Source of the DNA: Deltaproteobacteria bacterium
Lineage (GTDB): Bacteria > Desulfobacterota_D > UBA1144 > Nemesobacterales > N074bin48
DNA length: 8,482 bases
Direction: 5' to 3'
Assembly: GCA_004356685.1 (NCBI GenBank)
Contig: SMWS01000076.1
Coordinates: 1 to 8,482 of the forward strand
Shown piece after piece: positions 1 through 6,877 of this stretch. The notes below the pieces were generated by a model. The model ran no database searches. It worked only from the letters and a program-made list of their open reading frames with translations, and had not been told where the DNA came from. The translations under genes were made by a program, and so were the position numbers. The stretch's first letter is position 1, and each line of letters starts with the position of its first letter.

Positions 1-134
1 GATGAAAGTTCAACTTTTGTTAAAAAACTTATGTAAAGTGAACTTTGATTGATTAAATAAGACTCAGCTGCTTTTGATCCTGATTCCGGGCTATAATATG
101 CTGCGAGCAAACTGGTGTCTATATAGGTTTTCAA
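1..134 (-). CDS. vapC: PIN-domain toxin (VapC-like ribonuclease), C-terminus cut by window edge
   Basis: This is the N-terminal 44 residues of a PIN-domain protein, beginning MKTYIDTSLLAAYYSPESGS; the rest lies beyond the left edge. D6 in the strand 'YIDTSLL' and E42 in 'TKVEL' sit where the first two metal-binding acids of PIN nucleases are expected. VapC-type PIN toxins cleave RNA, often tRNA or rRNA, in the cytoplasm until a cognate antitoxin blocks them. The start is a TTG whose bases overlap the antitoxin TGA (shared TTGA), which implies translational coupling. No separate Shine-Dalgarno is evident. The pairing with an antitoxin immediately upstream makes the assignment firm at family level. 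The RNA target cannot be inferred, and whether the remainder of the gene is intact cannot be seen. Confidence 0.87.
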   Translation of the reverse strand, partial: MKTYIDTSLLAAYYSPESGSKAAESYLINQSSLYISFLTKVELS

Positions 135-379
135 TAGTGGCTCTTTGTTCTGTTTTCGATTACAGTTTTACTGAGAGGTTTGCCTTTAATTTTTATCTTT
201 GATCGGAATTCCCTGCGGCTGGGAAGTTTCTTCTCTGTATTTAAATGTTCTTCTTTAACAGGAACAAGTTTGATAAAGTCCTTACCATAGCGGGTTATAA
301 TGACTTCTTCACCGAGCATAGCCAAATCCAGCAATTTCCCGAGCTGTTTTCTAGCTTCTACAATGTTGTATTTTTTCAT
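131..379 (-). CDS. Phd/YefM-family antitoxin, partner of the PIN toxin
   Basis: This is an 82-residue protein starting MKKYNIVEARKQLGKLLD. Residues 1-42 have the Phd/YefM fold pattern: 'NIVEARKQLGKLLDLAMLGE' (DNA-binding and dimerisation half), then 'EVIITRYGKDFIKLVPV'. The basic tail of about 40 residues ('SRREFRSKIKIKGK...') is the part that in this family wraps the toxin and masks its active site. I chose the ATG at 379. The reading frame extends 13 codons further upstream ('MLYTIIYVYFFVY'), but that stretch is unlike any Phd N-terminus and lies over the probable promoter and operator. No clear Shine-Dalgarno precedes the start. Such antitoxins normally repress their own operon. The name vapB is avoided because the fold is Phd-like rather than AbrB-like. 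Confidence 0.88.
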   Translation of the reverse strand: MKKYNIVEARKQLGKLLDLAMLGEEVIITRYGKDFIKLVPVKEEHLNTEKKLPSRREFRSKIKIKGKPLSKTVIENRTKSHY

Positions 380-398
380 GTACACGAAAAAGTATACA
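379..398. promoter_or_regulatory. Inverted repeat at antitoxin start, candidate autoregulatory operator
   Basis: TGTACAC (379-385) and GTATACA (392-398) form an inverted repeat of 7-bp arms with one mismatch and a 6-bp spacer. It touches the antitoxin start codon and lies just downstream of the putative promoter at 418-445. Phd-family antitoxins bind short palindromes in their own leader, so this is a reasonable operator. The binding itself is inference. Confidence 0.4.
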
Positions 399-417
399 TA
401 AATTATTGTATATAACA

Positions 418-445
418 ATTATAAAACCTGGGGTTATATTTGTAA
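418..445 (-). promoter_or_regulatory. Candidate promoter of the toxin-antitoxin pair
   Basis: On the minus strand, a perfect TATAAT (-10, at 418-423) is preceded after 16 bp by TTACAA (440-445, weak -35). An alternative -35 is TTGTTA (443-448) with a 19-bp spacer. Transcription would begin near 411, giving a leader of about 31 nt. It falls in the 79-bp gap after lepA, so the TA pair could be transcribed independently of lepA. The -10 is good and the -35 is poor. Confidence 0.42.
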
Positions 446-458
446 CAATCTTAAACTA

Positions 459-2255
459 CTAATCATTTTTAAGCACGGCATAAAAAGCTTCCTGTGGGAT
501 TTCAATACTACCTACCTGTTTCATCCTCTTCTTGCCTTCTTTTTGTTTCTCAAGCAGTTTTCTTTTTCTTGATATATCGCCGCCGTAACATTTAGCGGTT
601 ACATCTTTTCTAAGTGCCTTAACTGATTCTCTGGAAATAATTCTATTACCAATTGCGGCTTGTATTACTACATCATAAAGCTGCCTTGGAATAAGAGACC
701 GTAGTCTTTCTATAAGCGCTTTTCCTCTTTCGTAAGACTTTTCTCTATGTGTGATAATAGAGAGGGCATCAACGGGATCTCCATTTATTAATATTTCTAG
801 CTTAATCAGATCAGAAGCCCGATAACCGATGGGTTCATAGTCCATCGAGGCATAACCCTTGGATATCGATTTAAGTGTGTCGTAAAAATCATAAACAATT
901 TCAGAGAGTGGAATATCGTATTCAACAAGCACGCGGTCTTCAGTTTTATAGTTTAGGTTTTTCTGAATACCTCTTTTGCTCCTGCAAAGTTCGAATATTG
1001 CGCCCAGGAAACTATTTGGCGTATGCAGGGTTATTTTAACATAAGGCTCTTCTATAATTTCAAATTTATCAGGGGTTGGAAGCTTGCTCGGATTTTCTAC
1101 TTCTGTAATATCTCCGGTTTTATCAATTGTCCTGTAAACCACGGTTGGAGCAGTGGTTATAAGGCTTAGGTCAAATTCTCTTTCAAGCCTCTCTTTTACA
1201 ATCTCCATATGCAGCAGTCCCAAAAAACCGCATCTAAAGCCAAAACCTAGAGCCGCGGATGTTTCTGGTTCGTAGACCAAAGATGCGTCATTCAGCCTAA
1301 GTTTCAGGAGCGCATCTTTTAGTTTTTCATAGTCATTTGTATCAATAGGATACAGGCCGCTAAACACCATAGGCTGTACTTCTCTAAAACCCGGTATTGG
1401 CTTTTCAGTAGGCTTGACAACACAAGTTATAGTGTCTCCAACTTTTGCTTCTTCAATATTTTTAATTGCTGCCGTTATAAAACCCACTTCACCTGTTCCC
1501 AGAGTTTCTAGCGCTTTTGCTACTGGAGAGAAAACGCCCAGGGTTTTTACTTCGTAAGACTTGTCAGTGGACATTAGCTTTATAGGCTCTCCAACTTTTA
1601 GGGATCCTTCAAATACCCTTACAAGCATTACAACCCCCTGGTATGAATCAAACCAGCTATCAAAAATAAGGGCTCGTAGAGGTTTTTGCCTGTTATCCTC
1701 GGGCGGGGGCACTAGGTGTACAACTGATTCGAGAATTTCCTGTATTCCAATACCCGTCTTGGCGCTTGCAAGAGTCGCATCTTGGGCGCTTATTCCTATT
1801 ATGTCTTCTATTTCTCTTTTTACTCTCTCAGGTTCAGCAGAAGGGAGATCAATTTTATTTATGACAGGAATTAGTTCTAATCCTGAATCAGCAGCCAAGT
1901 AAGCATTTGCAACTGTCTGGGCCTCAACCCCCTGTGATGCATCTACGACCAGTAAAGCTCCCTCACAGGCTTCTAAGCTCCTTGATACTTCATAGCTGAA
2001 GTCTACGTGTCCGGGGGTGTCTATTAGATTGAATTCATATAACTTTCCATCAGCAGCCTTGTAATTAATTTTTACAGACTGGGCTTTAATGGTGATTCCT
2101 CTTTCTCTTTCCAGGTCCATCTTATCAAGGAACTGTTCTTCCATATCCCTTTGTGCAACGGTTCCTGTATACTCGAGGATTCTATCAGCAAGAGTAGATT
2201 TTCCGTGGTCTATATGTGCAATTATGCAAAAATTCCTAATGAATTTAGGTTCCAT
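459..2255 (-). CDS. lepA: Elongation factor 4 (LepA), ribosomal back-translocase-type GTPase
   Basis: This is a 598-residue translational GTPase, the usual length for LepA. The GTPase motifs are all present in order: AHIDHGKST (13-21, P-loop), RGIT (52-55), DTPGH (79-83), NKID (133-136) and SAK (164-166). EF-G-like domains follow, then the LepA-specific C-terminal region, with 'CYGGDISRKRKLLEKQKEGK' near the end that identifies LepA rather than EF-G or BipA. LepA acts on the 70S ribosome and influences elongation and initiation or assembly; its exact role is debated. The ATG at 2255 has AAGG (2262-2265) five to six bases upstream, and the protein starts MEPKFIRNFCIIAHIDHG as in homologues. 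A weak -10 (TATACT, 2273-2278) precedes it, but the 67-bp gap after the aminotransferase also permits cotranscription. The stop is TAG. Confidence 0.98.
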   Translation of the reverse strand: MEPKFIRNFCIIAHIDHGKSTLADRILEYTGTVAQRDMEEQFLDKMDLERERGITIKAQSVKINYKAADGKLYEFNLIDTPGHVDFSYEVSRSLEACEGALLVVDASQGVEAQTVANAYLAADSGLELIPVINKIDLPSAEPERVKREIEDIIGISAQDATLASAKTGIGIQEILESVVHLVPPPEDNRQKPLRALIFDSWFDSYQGVVMLVRVFEGSLKVGEPIKLMSTDKSYEVKTLGVFSPVAKALETLGTGEVGFITAAIKNIEEAKVGDTITCVVKPTEKPIPGFREVQPMVFSGLYPIDTNDYEKLKDALLKLRLNDASLVYEPETSAALGFGFRCGFLGLLHMEIVKERLEREFDLSLITTAPTVVYRTIDKTGDITEVENPSKLPTPDKFEIIEEPYVKITLHTPNSFLGAIFELCRSKRGIQKNLNYKTEDRVLVEYDIPLSEIVYDFYDTLKSISKGYASMDYEPIGYRASDLIKLEILINGDPVDALSIITHREKSYERGKALIERLRSLIPRQLYDVVIQAAIGNRIISRESVKALRKDVTAKCYGGDISRKRKLLEKQKEGKKRMKQVGSIEIPQEAFYAVLKND

Positions 2256-2322
2256 TCATTACCTTAAATAGAGTATAATGTGAAAAATTTATGTTATCAG
2301 TAAATGTTATAAGCAAATAGTA

Positions 2323-3462
2323 TTACATATTGCGCAAAATTTCGCTTGCAGTTCTTGTGCCTGCGCCAAATTCAAATTCATGCCCAAGATTTTTTAGAAC
2401 AGATTCTATAGCGGATATAACACCGATTGTATCGGCTCTGTCTATATAACCAATATGAGACATTCTAAATATTTTTCCTTTTGCATGATCCTGACCGCCT
2501 GCAACGATTATTCCAAAATCATCGCTGAGCCCGCTTATTATCTTTTTAGCGCCGATGTGTTCTGGAGCATAAGTTACATTTAACGCGGTGCTTGGAGTGC
2601 CTTTTACAAAACCTTCCAGGCCAATTGCTTTCATGGCCTCTCTTGTAGCAAGTGCCAGTTTATCATGCCTGTTGTAAATATTTTCTAACCCCTCATTTCT
2701 AAAATTTCTTAACACCTGAGCAAGCCCAATGATAAGGCTTACAGCTGGGGTAAACGCAGTGGTATTCTTCTCAGCATTTTTAAGGCAGCTTTTAAAATCA
2801 AAATAAAACTTTGGAAGATCAGATTTTTCATAGAATTTCCAGGCCTTATCGCTCATAGCGGCAAAAGAGAGCCCCGGAGGAAGCATGAACGCCTTCTGAG
2901 AACCTGCAACAAGCACGTCTATTCCATACTCATCAAAAGGCAGTGGAAACACGCATACTCCTGTTATACCGTCTACAATTAATATCACGTCGTCTCTTTT
3001 CTTCGTGATTTCGCTTATTTCTTTTGTGGGATGCATAACCCCTGTAGAGGTTTCGCTTGCCTGCATAAGTACAGCTTTAATGTCTTTATCTCTATTTAGA
3101 TGGTCTTCTATCTTAGTTGGGTCGGCGCTGTATCCCCATTCGACTTTTTCTTCGATTACTTCCAATCCGTAATTCCTTGATATTTTCCCCCACCTTTCTC
3201 CAAATTTACCGCCGTTTACAACCAATACTTTATCGCCTCTGGATAATGTATTTACTACAGCACCTTCCATAGCACCAGTGCCGGAGGCTGCCAGTATAAA
3301 TACTTCTTTCTCTGTTTCATAAACATATTTTAATCCGTCTCTAACTTCTGAAAATATATTTTCAAATTCTTTTGTTCTGTGATGAATTATAGGCTTTGCC
3401 ATTTGAAGCAAAACCTCTTCTGGTACAGATACGGGACCAGGGGTAAAAAGATAAGTCTTCAA
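2323..3462 (-). CDS. PLP-dependent class V aminotransferase (alanine/serine-glyoxylate type)
   Basis: This is a 379-residue fold-type I aminotransferase of the serine-pyruvate / alanine-glyoxylate / serine-glyoxylate group. It begins 'YLFTPGPVSVPEEVL', the family hallmark. SGTGAMEG (60-67) contacts the cofactor phosphate, D164 in 'VDGITG' faces the pyridine nitrogen, K190 in 'GSQKAFMLPPG' is the expected Schiff-base lysine, and R333 in 'FRMSHIG' should bind the substrate carboxylate. The family also includes non-canonical phosphoserine and aspartate aminotransferases, and proteins once labelled 'soluble hydrogenase 42 kDa subunit', so the true substrate cannot be read from the sequence. The start is TTG at 3462, with a strong AAGGAG (3470-3475) seven bases upstream and no competing ATG. 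No serA, glyA or other serine gene is nearby to support a pathway. It lies first in a minus-strand run with lepA. Confidence 0.92.
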   Translation of the reverse strand: MKTYLFTPGPVSVPEEVLLQMAKPIIHHRTKEFENIFSEVRDGLKYVYETEKEVFILAASGTGAMEGAVVNTLSRGDKVLVVNGGKFGERWGKISRNYGLEVIEEKVEWGYSADPTKIEDHLNRDKDIKAVLMQASETSTGVMHPTKEISEITKKRDDVILIVDGITGVCVFPLPFDEYGIDVLVAGSQKAFMLPPGLSFAAMSDKAWKFYEKSDLPKFYFDFKSCLKNAEKNTTAFTPAVSLIIGLAQVLRNFRNEGLENIYNRHDKLALATREAMKAIGLEGFVKGTPSTALNVTYAPEHIGAKKIISGLSDDFGIIVAGGQDHAKGKIFRMSHIGYIDRADTIGVISAIESVLKNLGHEFEFGAGTRTASEILRNM

Positions 3463-3507
3463 TGTTGATCTCCTTAATAAAAATTTGCGAAAAATTTACC
3501 CTAATCC

Positions 3508-3559
3508 TGTTATAATTCAAACTTGCTATTGTATATGTATCAATTTATATTCTTAGCAA
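3508..3559. promoter_or_regulatory. Divergent promoter region between aminotransferase and prfB
   Basis: The 111-bp spacer has -10-like elements on both strands. On the plus strand, TATAAT (3511-3516) is preceded by TG at the extended -10 position, and its nearest -35-like element, TTGCGA (3485-3490), is 20 bp away. It would serve prfB with a leader of about 50 nt. On the minus strand, TTGCTA (3554-3559), 18 bp and TATACA (3530-3535) could serve the aminotransferase. The plus-strand element is the more convincing. Both are predictions from motif matches only. Confidence 0.4.
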
Positions 3560-3573
3560 TTTTATGGATAACT

Positions 3574-4678
3574 ATGTTTACAGAAAACAAAGGCAAAATT
3601 AAAGATATAAAGAGCAGATTAAATTTGTTGGGAGACTATCTTTGACCTGCCCAACAAGATAGAAAGATTAAATGAACTCGATCTGGAAATAATCCAATCT
3701 AATTTTTGGGATAATAATGAATCGGCCCAAAAGGTATTAAAAGAGCAATCCCAGATAAAAACAGTAGTAAATGAATGGGACTCTATTACTGAAGAGCTTG
3801 AAGAAGCAGAAGTATTATCTGAGTTGAGCGCTGAAGAAAACGACGAAAATACCGGTGCAGAAGTTCAGCAGAAACTTTCTGGTTTATATAAGAGAGTAGA
3901 ATCTCTTGAATTTAAAAGAATCCTTGGTGAGCCGGAAGATCCTAATGATGCTATTATTTCAATAAATTCGGGAGCCGGCGGCACAGAAGCGCAAGACTGG
4001 ACTGAAATTCTTTTGAGAATGTATCTGCGTTACTGTGAAATGAATGGTTTTGATGTTCAGATGCTGGATAATCAGACTGGTGATGATGCAGGTGTAAAAA
4101 GCTGTACTTTTATGGTAAAAGGCGCTTATGCGTACGGATATTTAAAAGGTGAGAGCGGTGTTCACAGGCTTGTTCGTATTTCTCCGTTTGATTCAAATAA
4201 AAGAAGACACACTTCATTTTCATCGGTATTCGTCTCACCTGAAATTGAAGATGATATTGATATAGAAATAGATGATAAAGATCTAAGAGTAGATACATAC
4301 AGGGCATCCGGTGCCGGTGGACAGCATGTAAACAAAACAGATTCCGCTGTCAGGATCACTCATTTACCCACGGGCATTGTCGTTAGCTGCCAAAATGAAA
4401 GATCACAACATCAAAACAGGGCGACTTGTATGAAAATATTGAAAGGCAGGCTGTATGAGCTTGAAAAACAAAAGCAAAAGGAAAAACTTGATGATTTAGA
4501 ATCATCAAAAAAGGAGATAGGGTGGGGCAGTCAAATTCGCTCATATGTATTTCATCCCTATAGAATGATCAAGGACCATAGAACCGGATTTGAAACAGGA
4601 AATGTAGATCCTGTTATGGATGGAGATTTAAGTGAGTTTATAAAGAGTTATTTGTTATACTCTTCGAAAAATAATTAA
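3574..4678 (+). CDS. prfB: Peptide chain release factor 2, expressed by programmed +1 frameshift
   Basis: RF2 reads UGA and UAA stop codons on the ribosome and triggers hydrolysis of the finished chain. The gene lies in two frames: 23 codons from ATG 3574 (MFTENKGKIKDIKSRLNLL...) end with CTT at 3640-3642. An in-frame TGA follows at 3643-3645, and decoding resumes at GAC 3644 in the +1 frame (DLPNKIERLNEL...) to TAA at 4676-4678. The joined product is 367 residues, close to the E. coli length of 365. The anticodon-like SPF tripeptide is at 203-205 (RISPFDSNKRRHTSF) and the catalytic GGQ at 248-250 (ASGAGGQHVNK); SPF separates RF2 from RF1. The Shine-Dalgarno at 3574 is weak (GGA, 5 nt upstream). 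An in-frame ATG at 3535 would add 13 mostly hydrophobic residues and is less likely. The gene heads a plus-strand cluster with nadK. Confidence 0.96.
3630..3646 (+). promoter_or_regulatory. prfB programmed +1 frameshift site
   Basis: The elements of the RF2 recoding signal are present: an internal Shine-Dalgarno-like GGGAG (3630-3634), then ACTAT, then CTT-TGA-C (3640-3646). When RF2 is scarce, the tRNA on CTT slips +1 to TTT and translation continues with GAC; when RF2 is plentiful, it terminates at TGA. The slippery CTT TGA C matches the E. coli site exactly. The SD-like element is shorter, and its last G lies 5 nt from CTT rather than 3 nt as in E. coli. The downstream frame is closed by TAA at 3620-3622, so it cannot supply its own start before the shift point. 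Confidence 0.93.
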
Positions 4679-4711
4679 ATATTCAATTTAGCAAAATAGG
4701 AGACATTCCTT

Positions 4712-5575
4712 TTGAAAGTTGGAATAGTAGGGAAAATAGAAAACAATGAGGTGGTTGAATTAACAAGGGTCCTTGTTGAAAAATTCATTGCACATGACAT
4801 AGAGGTTTATTTAGAGAATAAGCTGGCTGATTTAGTTAAATACAATAAATCTGCTGAGCTTGGAAATATTCATAAGCATTCCGAAGTAGTAATAGTCTTA
4901 GGCGGAGACGGAACCTTCTTAGGAGTCTCGAGGATATTGAGCGGGACTGATATTCCAATAGTCGGTATCAACATGGGCAATCTTGGATTCTTAACTGAGG
5001 TTACCAGGGAAGAAGCTATTGAACTTGTGGATATTATTGCAAACGGGTCCTATGAGGTAGAAAACAGGGAAATGATTTCTGCAAAAGTTATCAGGGGAAA
5101 TAAACAATTCTGCTCTTATGATGTATTGAACGATGTTGTTATTAGCAGAGGTAAAATATCCAGAGTCGTAGACCTGGCATTAGAAATTGATGATAAACAA
5201 ATATCTACATTTAAATCGGATGGCTTAATACTGGCAACACCTTCAGGATCAACTGCCTATTCTCTTTCGGCAGGTGGACCAATAGTATTTCCTGCTTTGC
5301 CTTTAATGATAATAACTCCTATTTGTCCTCATACTCTAACCAACAGGCCTCTTGTTGTATCCAACAAGAGAATTGTCAGGGTTAGATCGTTGACTGATAC
5401 TACCCAGCTGCATCTAACTCTTGATGGTCAAATCAGTTTTGATTTGATGGCTGGAGATGTTGTAGAAGTAACTAAATCTAAAAAATCTATTAAATTCATA
5501 AGATCTCCATTCAGGGATTATTTTAGCATTCTTAAGACTAAACTTATGTGGGGTGAACGCTATGGCTCGATCTAA
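4712..5575 (+). CDS. nadK: NAD kinase
   Basis: This 287-residue cytoplasmic kinase phosphorylates NAD to NADP. The diagnostic GGDGT is at 64-68 (VIVLGGDGTFLG), with D66 the catalytic aspartate. It is followed by the substrate-binding 'GINMGNLGFLTE' (85-96), an N-D pair at 140-141 in the position of the usual NE motif, 'KSDGLILATPSGSTAYSLSAGGP' (168-190), and 'LDGQ' (237-240). Length is normal. The start is TTG at 4712, with AGGAG (4698-4702) nine bases upstream; the first residues, MKVGIVGKIENNEV, fit the family. It begins 33 nt after prfB, with no visible terminator between them, so an operon is likely. Its last 14 bases overlap the start of the next gene, suggesting translational coupling. 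recN often follows nadK in bacteria but is absent here. Confidence 0.96.
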   Translation: MKVGIVGKIENNEVVELTRVLVEKFIAHDIEVYLENKLADLVKYNKSAELGNIHKHSEVVIVLGGDGTFLGVSRILSGTDIPIVGINMGNLGFLTEVTREEAIELVDIIANGSYEVENREMISAKVIRGNKQFCSYDVLNDVVISRGKISRVVDLALEIDDKQISTFKSDGLILATPSGSTAYSLSAGGPIVFPALPLMIITPICPHTLTNRPLVVSNKRIVRVRSLTDTTQLHLTLDGQISFDLMAGDVVEVTKSKKSIKFIRSPFRDYFSILKTKLMWGERYGSI

Positions 5576-5930
5576 GGATGAGCAATTTCTTCATGACTGG
5601 GTTATTAGAAAGATAAAAGAGAAGAATAGCAGAATATATAGTGAAATTAATATTAACCCGGGCGACGAGCAAAATTATGATTTAAAAGGCAAATATCCTG
5701 ACGTGGTTTTAGTTAATCATGGGCAAGTTGTAAGTGTTATCGAAGTGGATACGACGGAAACAGTAAATGAACAGAGTATTGATAAATGGAAAGCACTTTC
5801 GGAGCTGAGTGTTAAATTAACACTCATTGTTCCAAAAGAAGAGCAAAATAAGGCTCGAGATCTGGTTTGGAAGGATGGTTTGGTAGCAAAAGTTGATATC
5901 AAGTTTTTTGATTTACAGCTAAATATCTAA
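5562..5930 (+). CDS. Small protein of unknown function with PD-(D/E)XK nuclease-like core
   Basis: This is a 122-residue, charged, soluble protein without signal or membrane segments. I do not recognise a named gene. An N-terminal helix (DEQFLHDWVIRKIKEKN) leads to 'SEININPG', then 'KYPDVVLVN' with D47, then 'VVSVIEVDTTETV' with E61 and D63. This order (acid, strand, E-x-x, helix, then 'LTLIVPKEE' strand) resembles restriction-endonuclease-like folds, but the usual lysine of (D/E)XK is replaced by D63. It may be a diverged or inactive member, possibly nucleic-acid binding; this is inference. The ATG at 5562 was chosen because GGGGTGA (5550-5556) precedes it by 5 nt. A GTG at 5553 would add three residues but sits directly on that signal. 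The gene overlaps nadK by 14 nt and is probably cotranscribed with it. Confidence 0.8.
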   Translation: MARSKDEQFLHDWVIRKIKEKNSRIYSEININPGDEQNYDLKGKYPDVVLVNHGQVVSVIEVDTTETVNEQSIDKWKALSELSVKLTLIVPKEEQNKARDLVWKDGLVAKVDIKFFDLQLNI

Positions 5931-6853
5931 ATCAGGATAGTTCCATCTTCGATTTTTCTCCCCATAAGAAAAGATTTAATATCCATCTTTCTATTTCCCT
6001 CTAATTGCACTTCCCGTAAATCAAGTGATCCTTTTGCAGAAGATATTCTTAAGATATTTTTATCGGTGTATATCACTTGTCCTGCTTCTCCACTTTTATC
6101 TGAGATACCTGCATCAAATATTTTCAACATTTTGCCATTTAAATATGTAAAAGCGACCGGCCAAGGCAGTAATCCTCTTATCTGGTTTCTAATTTCTAAG
6201 GCTGTTTTTGTCCAGTCTATTTTTCCGTGTTCTTTTTTTAAAATAGGCGCAAGGCTGGATTTAGAGTCATCTTGTTCTATTGGTTTTAAATTGTCTTTTA
6301 TTAATTGATCGATCGTTTTAATTAATAACTTAGCTCCAATTTCTGATAATCTCTCAGACAAAGTTTCGGAAGTATCGGCAAATTCAATCTCTGTTTTTTC
6401 AATGAGGAGAATATCGCCTGTGTCCATCCCTTCGTCCATTTTCATAGTAGTTATACCCGTTTGGGTTTCTCCTTTGATAATAGCCCAGTTAATAGGAGCA
6501 GCACCTCTGTATTTTGGAAGTATTGAAGCATGTACATTAATGCAGCCTTTTGATGGCAGGTCTAATATGCTTTTTGGAAGTATTTTCCCATATGCTGTTA
6601 CACAAATAAGATCAGATGAATACTCTTTGAGTTTATTTAGAAACTCTTTATTATTCTTAATTTTTGAGGGCTGAATTACAGGTATATTTAAACTTTCAGC
6701 AAATTTTTTTGTTGCTGGTTTAGATAACTCTCTTTTCCTTCCGACTGGTTTATCAGGCTGGCAAATAACAGCAAGCACTTTGTTATCCGAGTCTAATAGG
6801 GCTTTTAGGGAAGGAACTGCAAATTCGGGGGTTCCCATGAAAATAATTTTCAT
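5927..6853 (-). CDS. fmt: Methionyl-tRNA formyltransferase
   Basis: This 308-residue cytosolic enzyme transfers a formyl group from 10-formyl-tetrahydrofolate to initiator Met-tRNA. The N-terminal Rossmann domain starts MKIIFMGTPEFAVPSL. The flexible tRNA-contacting loop 'DKPVGRKRELSKPATKKFA' is at 34-52. The catalytic trio is N106 and H108 in 'INVHASILPKYRGAAPI', and D144 in 'MDEGMDTGDIL'. The C-terminal tRNA-binding domain follows from about 205, with 'KIDWTKTALEIRNQIRGLLPWP' at 211-232. Length is normal for Fmt. ATG 6853 fits the family start, but the 24-nt gap after rimO lacks a clear Shine-Dalgarno, so translation may depend on coupling with rimO. The usual partner def (peptide deformylase) is not in the window. 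The stop TAG overlaps the stop of the convergent gene. Confidence 0.97.
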   Translation of the reverse strand: MKIIFMGTPEFAVPSLKALLDSDNKVLAVICQPDKPVGRKRELSKPATKKFAESLNIPVIQPSKIKNNKEFLNKLKEYSSDLICVTAYGKILPKSILDLPSKGCINVHASILPKYRGAAPINWAIIKGETQTGITTMKMDEGMDTGDILLIEKTEIEFADTSETLSERLSEIGAKLLIKTIDQLIKDNLKPIEQDDSKSSLAPILKKEHGKIDWTKTALEIRNQIRGLLPWPVAFTYLNGKMLKIFDAGISDKSGEAGQVIYTDKNILRISSAKGSLDLREVQLEGNRKMDIKSFLMGRKIEDGTILI

Positions 6854-6877
6854 TGTTAAAGTACTTTGAGGATTATT

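Noticed and set aside
380..418. Upstream extension of the antitoxin (13 extra residues, MLYTIIYVYFFVY).
   Set aside because: The stretch is hydrophobic and unlike Phd/YefM N-termini, and it overlaps the probable leader and operator; ATG 379 gives the usual family start.
433..446. Imperfect palindrome GTTATA-TT-TGTAAC after the lepA stop.
   Set aside because: The stem is short and AT-rich with no T-tract, so it is not a credible terminator; it overlaps the predicted -35 of the TA pair and may be chance in an AT-rich spacer.
1561..1902. Plus-strand open frame of 113 codons inside lepA.
   Set aside because: It is the reverse-strand shadow of a certain gene, with no ribosome site and no recognisable domain; the same applies to the other short open frames inside lepA, prfB, fmt and rimO.
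2291..2310. Direct repeat ATGTTAT at 2291-2297 and 2304-2310 in the spacer between the aminotransferase and lepA.
   Set aside because: It is two 7-bp copies in AT-rich DNA with no further copies seen nearby, which is within chance expectation.
3824..4678. A separate gene starting at TTG 3824.
   Set aside because: It is the downstream part of RF2; the +1 frame continues upstream to the frameshift site with RF2-like sequence, and TTG 3824 has no ribosome site.
5130..5137. NAD kinase with aspartate in place of glutamate in the NE motif (N140-D141).
   Set aside because: As I recall, aspartate occurs at this position in other bacterial NAD kinases, and the other motifs are intact, so it is not a sign of lost activity.
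5893..5914. TTGATATCAA palindrome followed by a run of T at the end of the small gene, considered as a terminator.
   Set aside because: The palindrome leaves no loop for a stable hairpin, it lies inside the coding sequence, and the alternative stem is only 5 AT-rich pairs.
6514..6585. Repeated TTTGGAAGTATT within fmt.
   Set aside because: Both copies encode ILPK in the conserved 'KILPKS' and 'SILPKY' segments; this is protein-level similarity, not a DNA repeat element.
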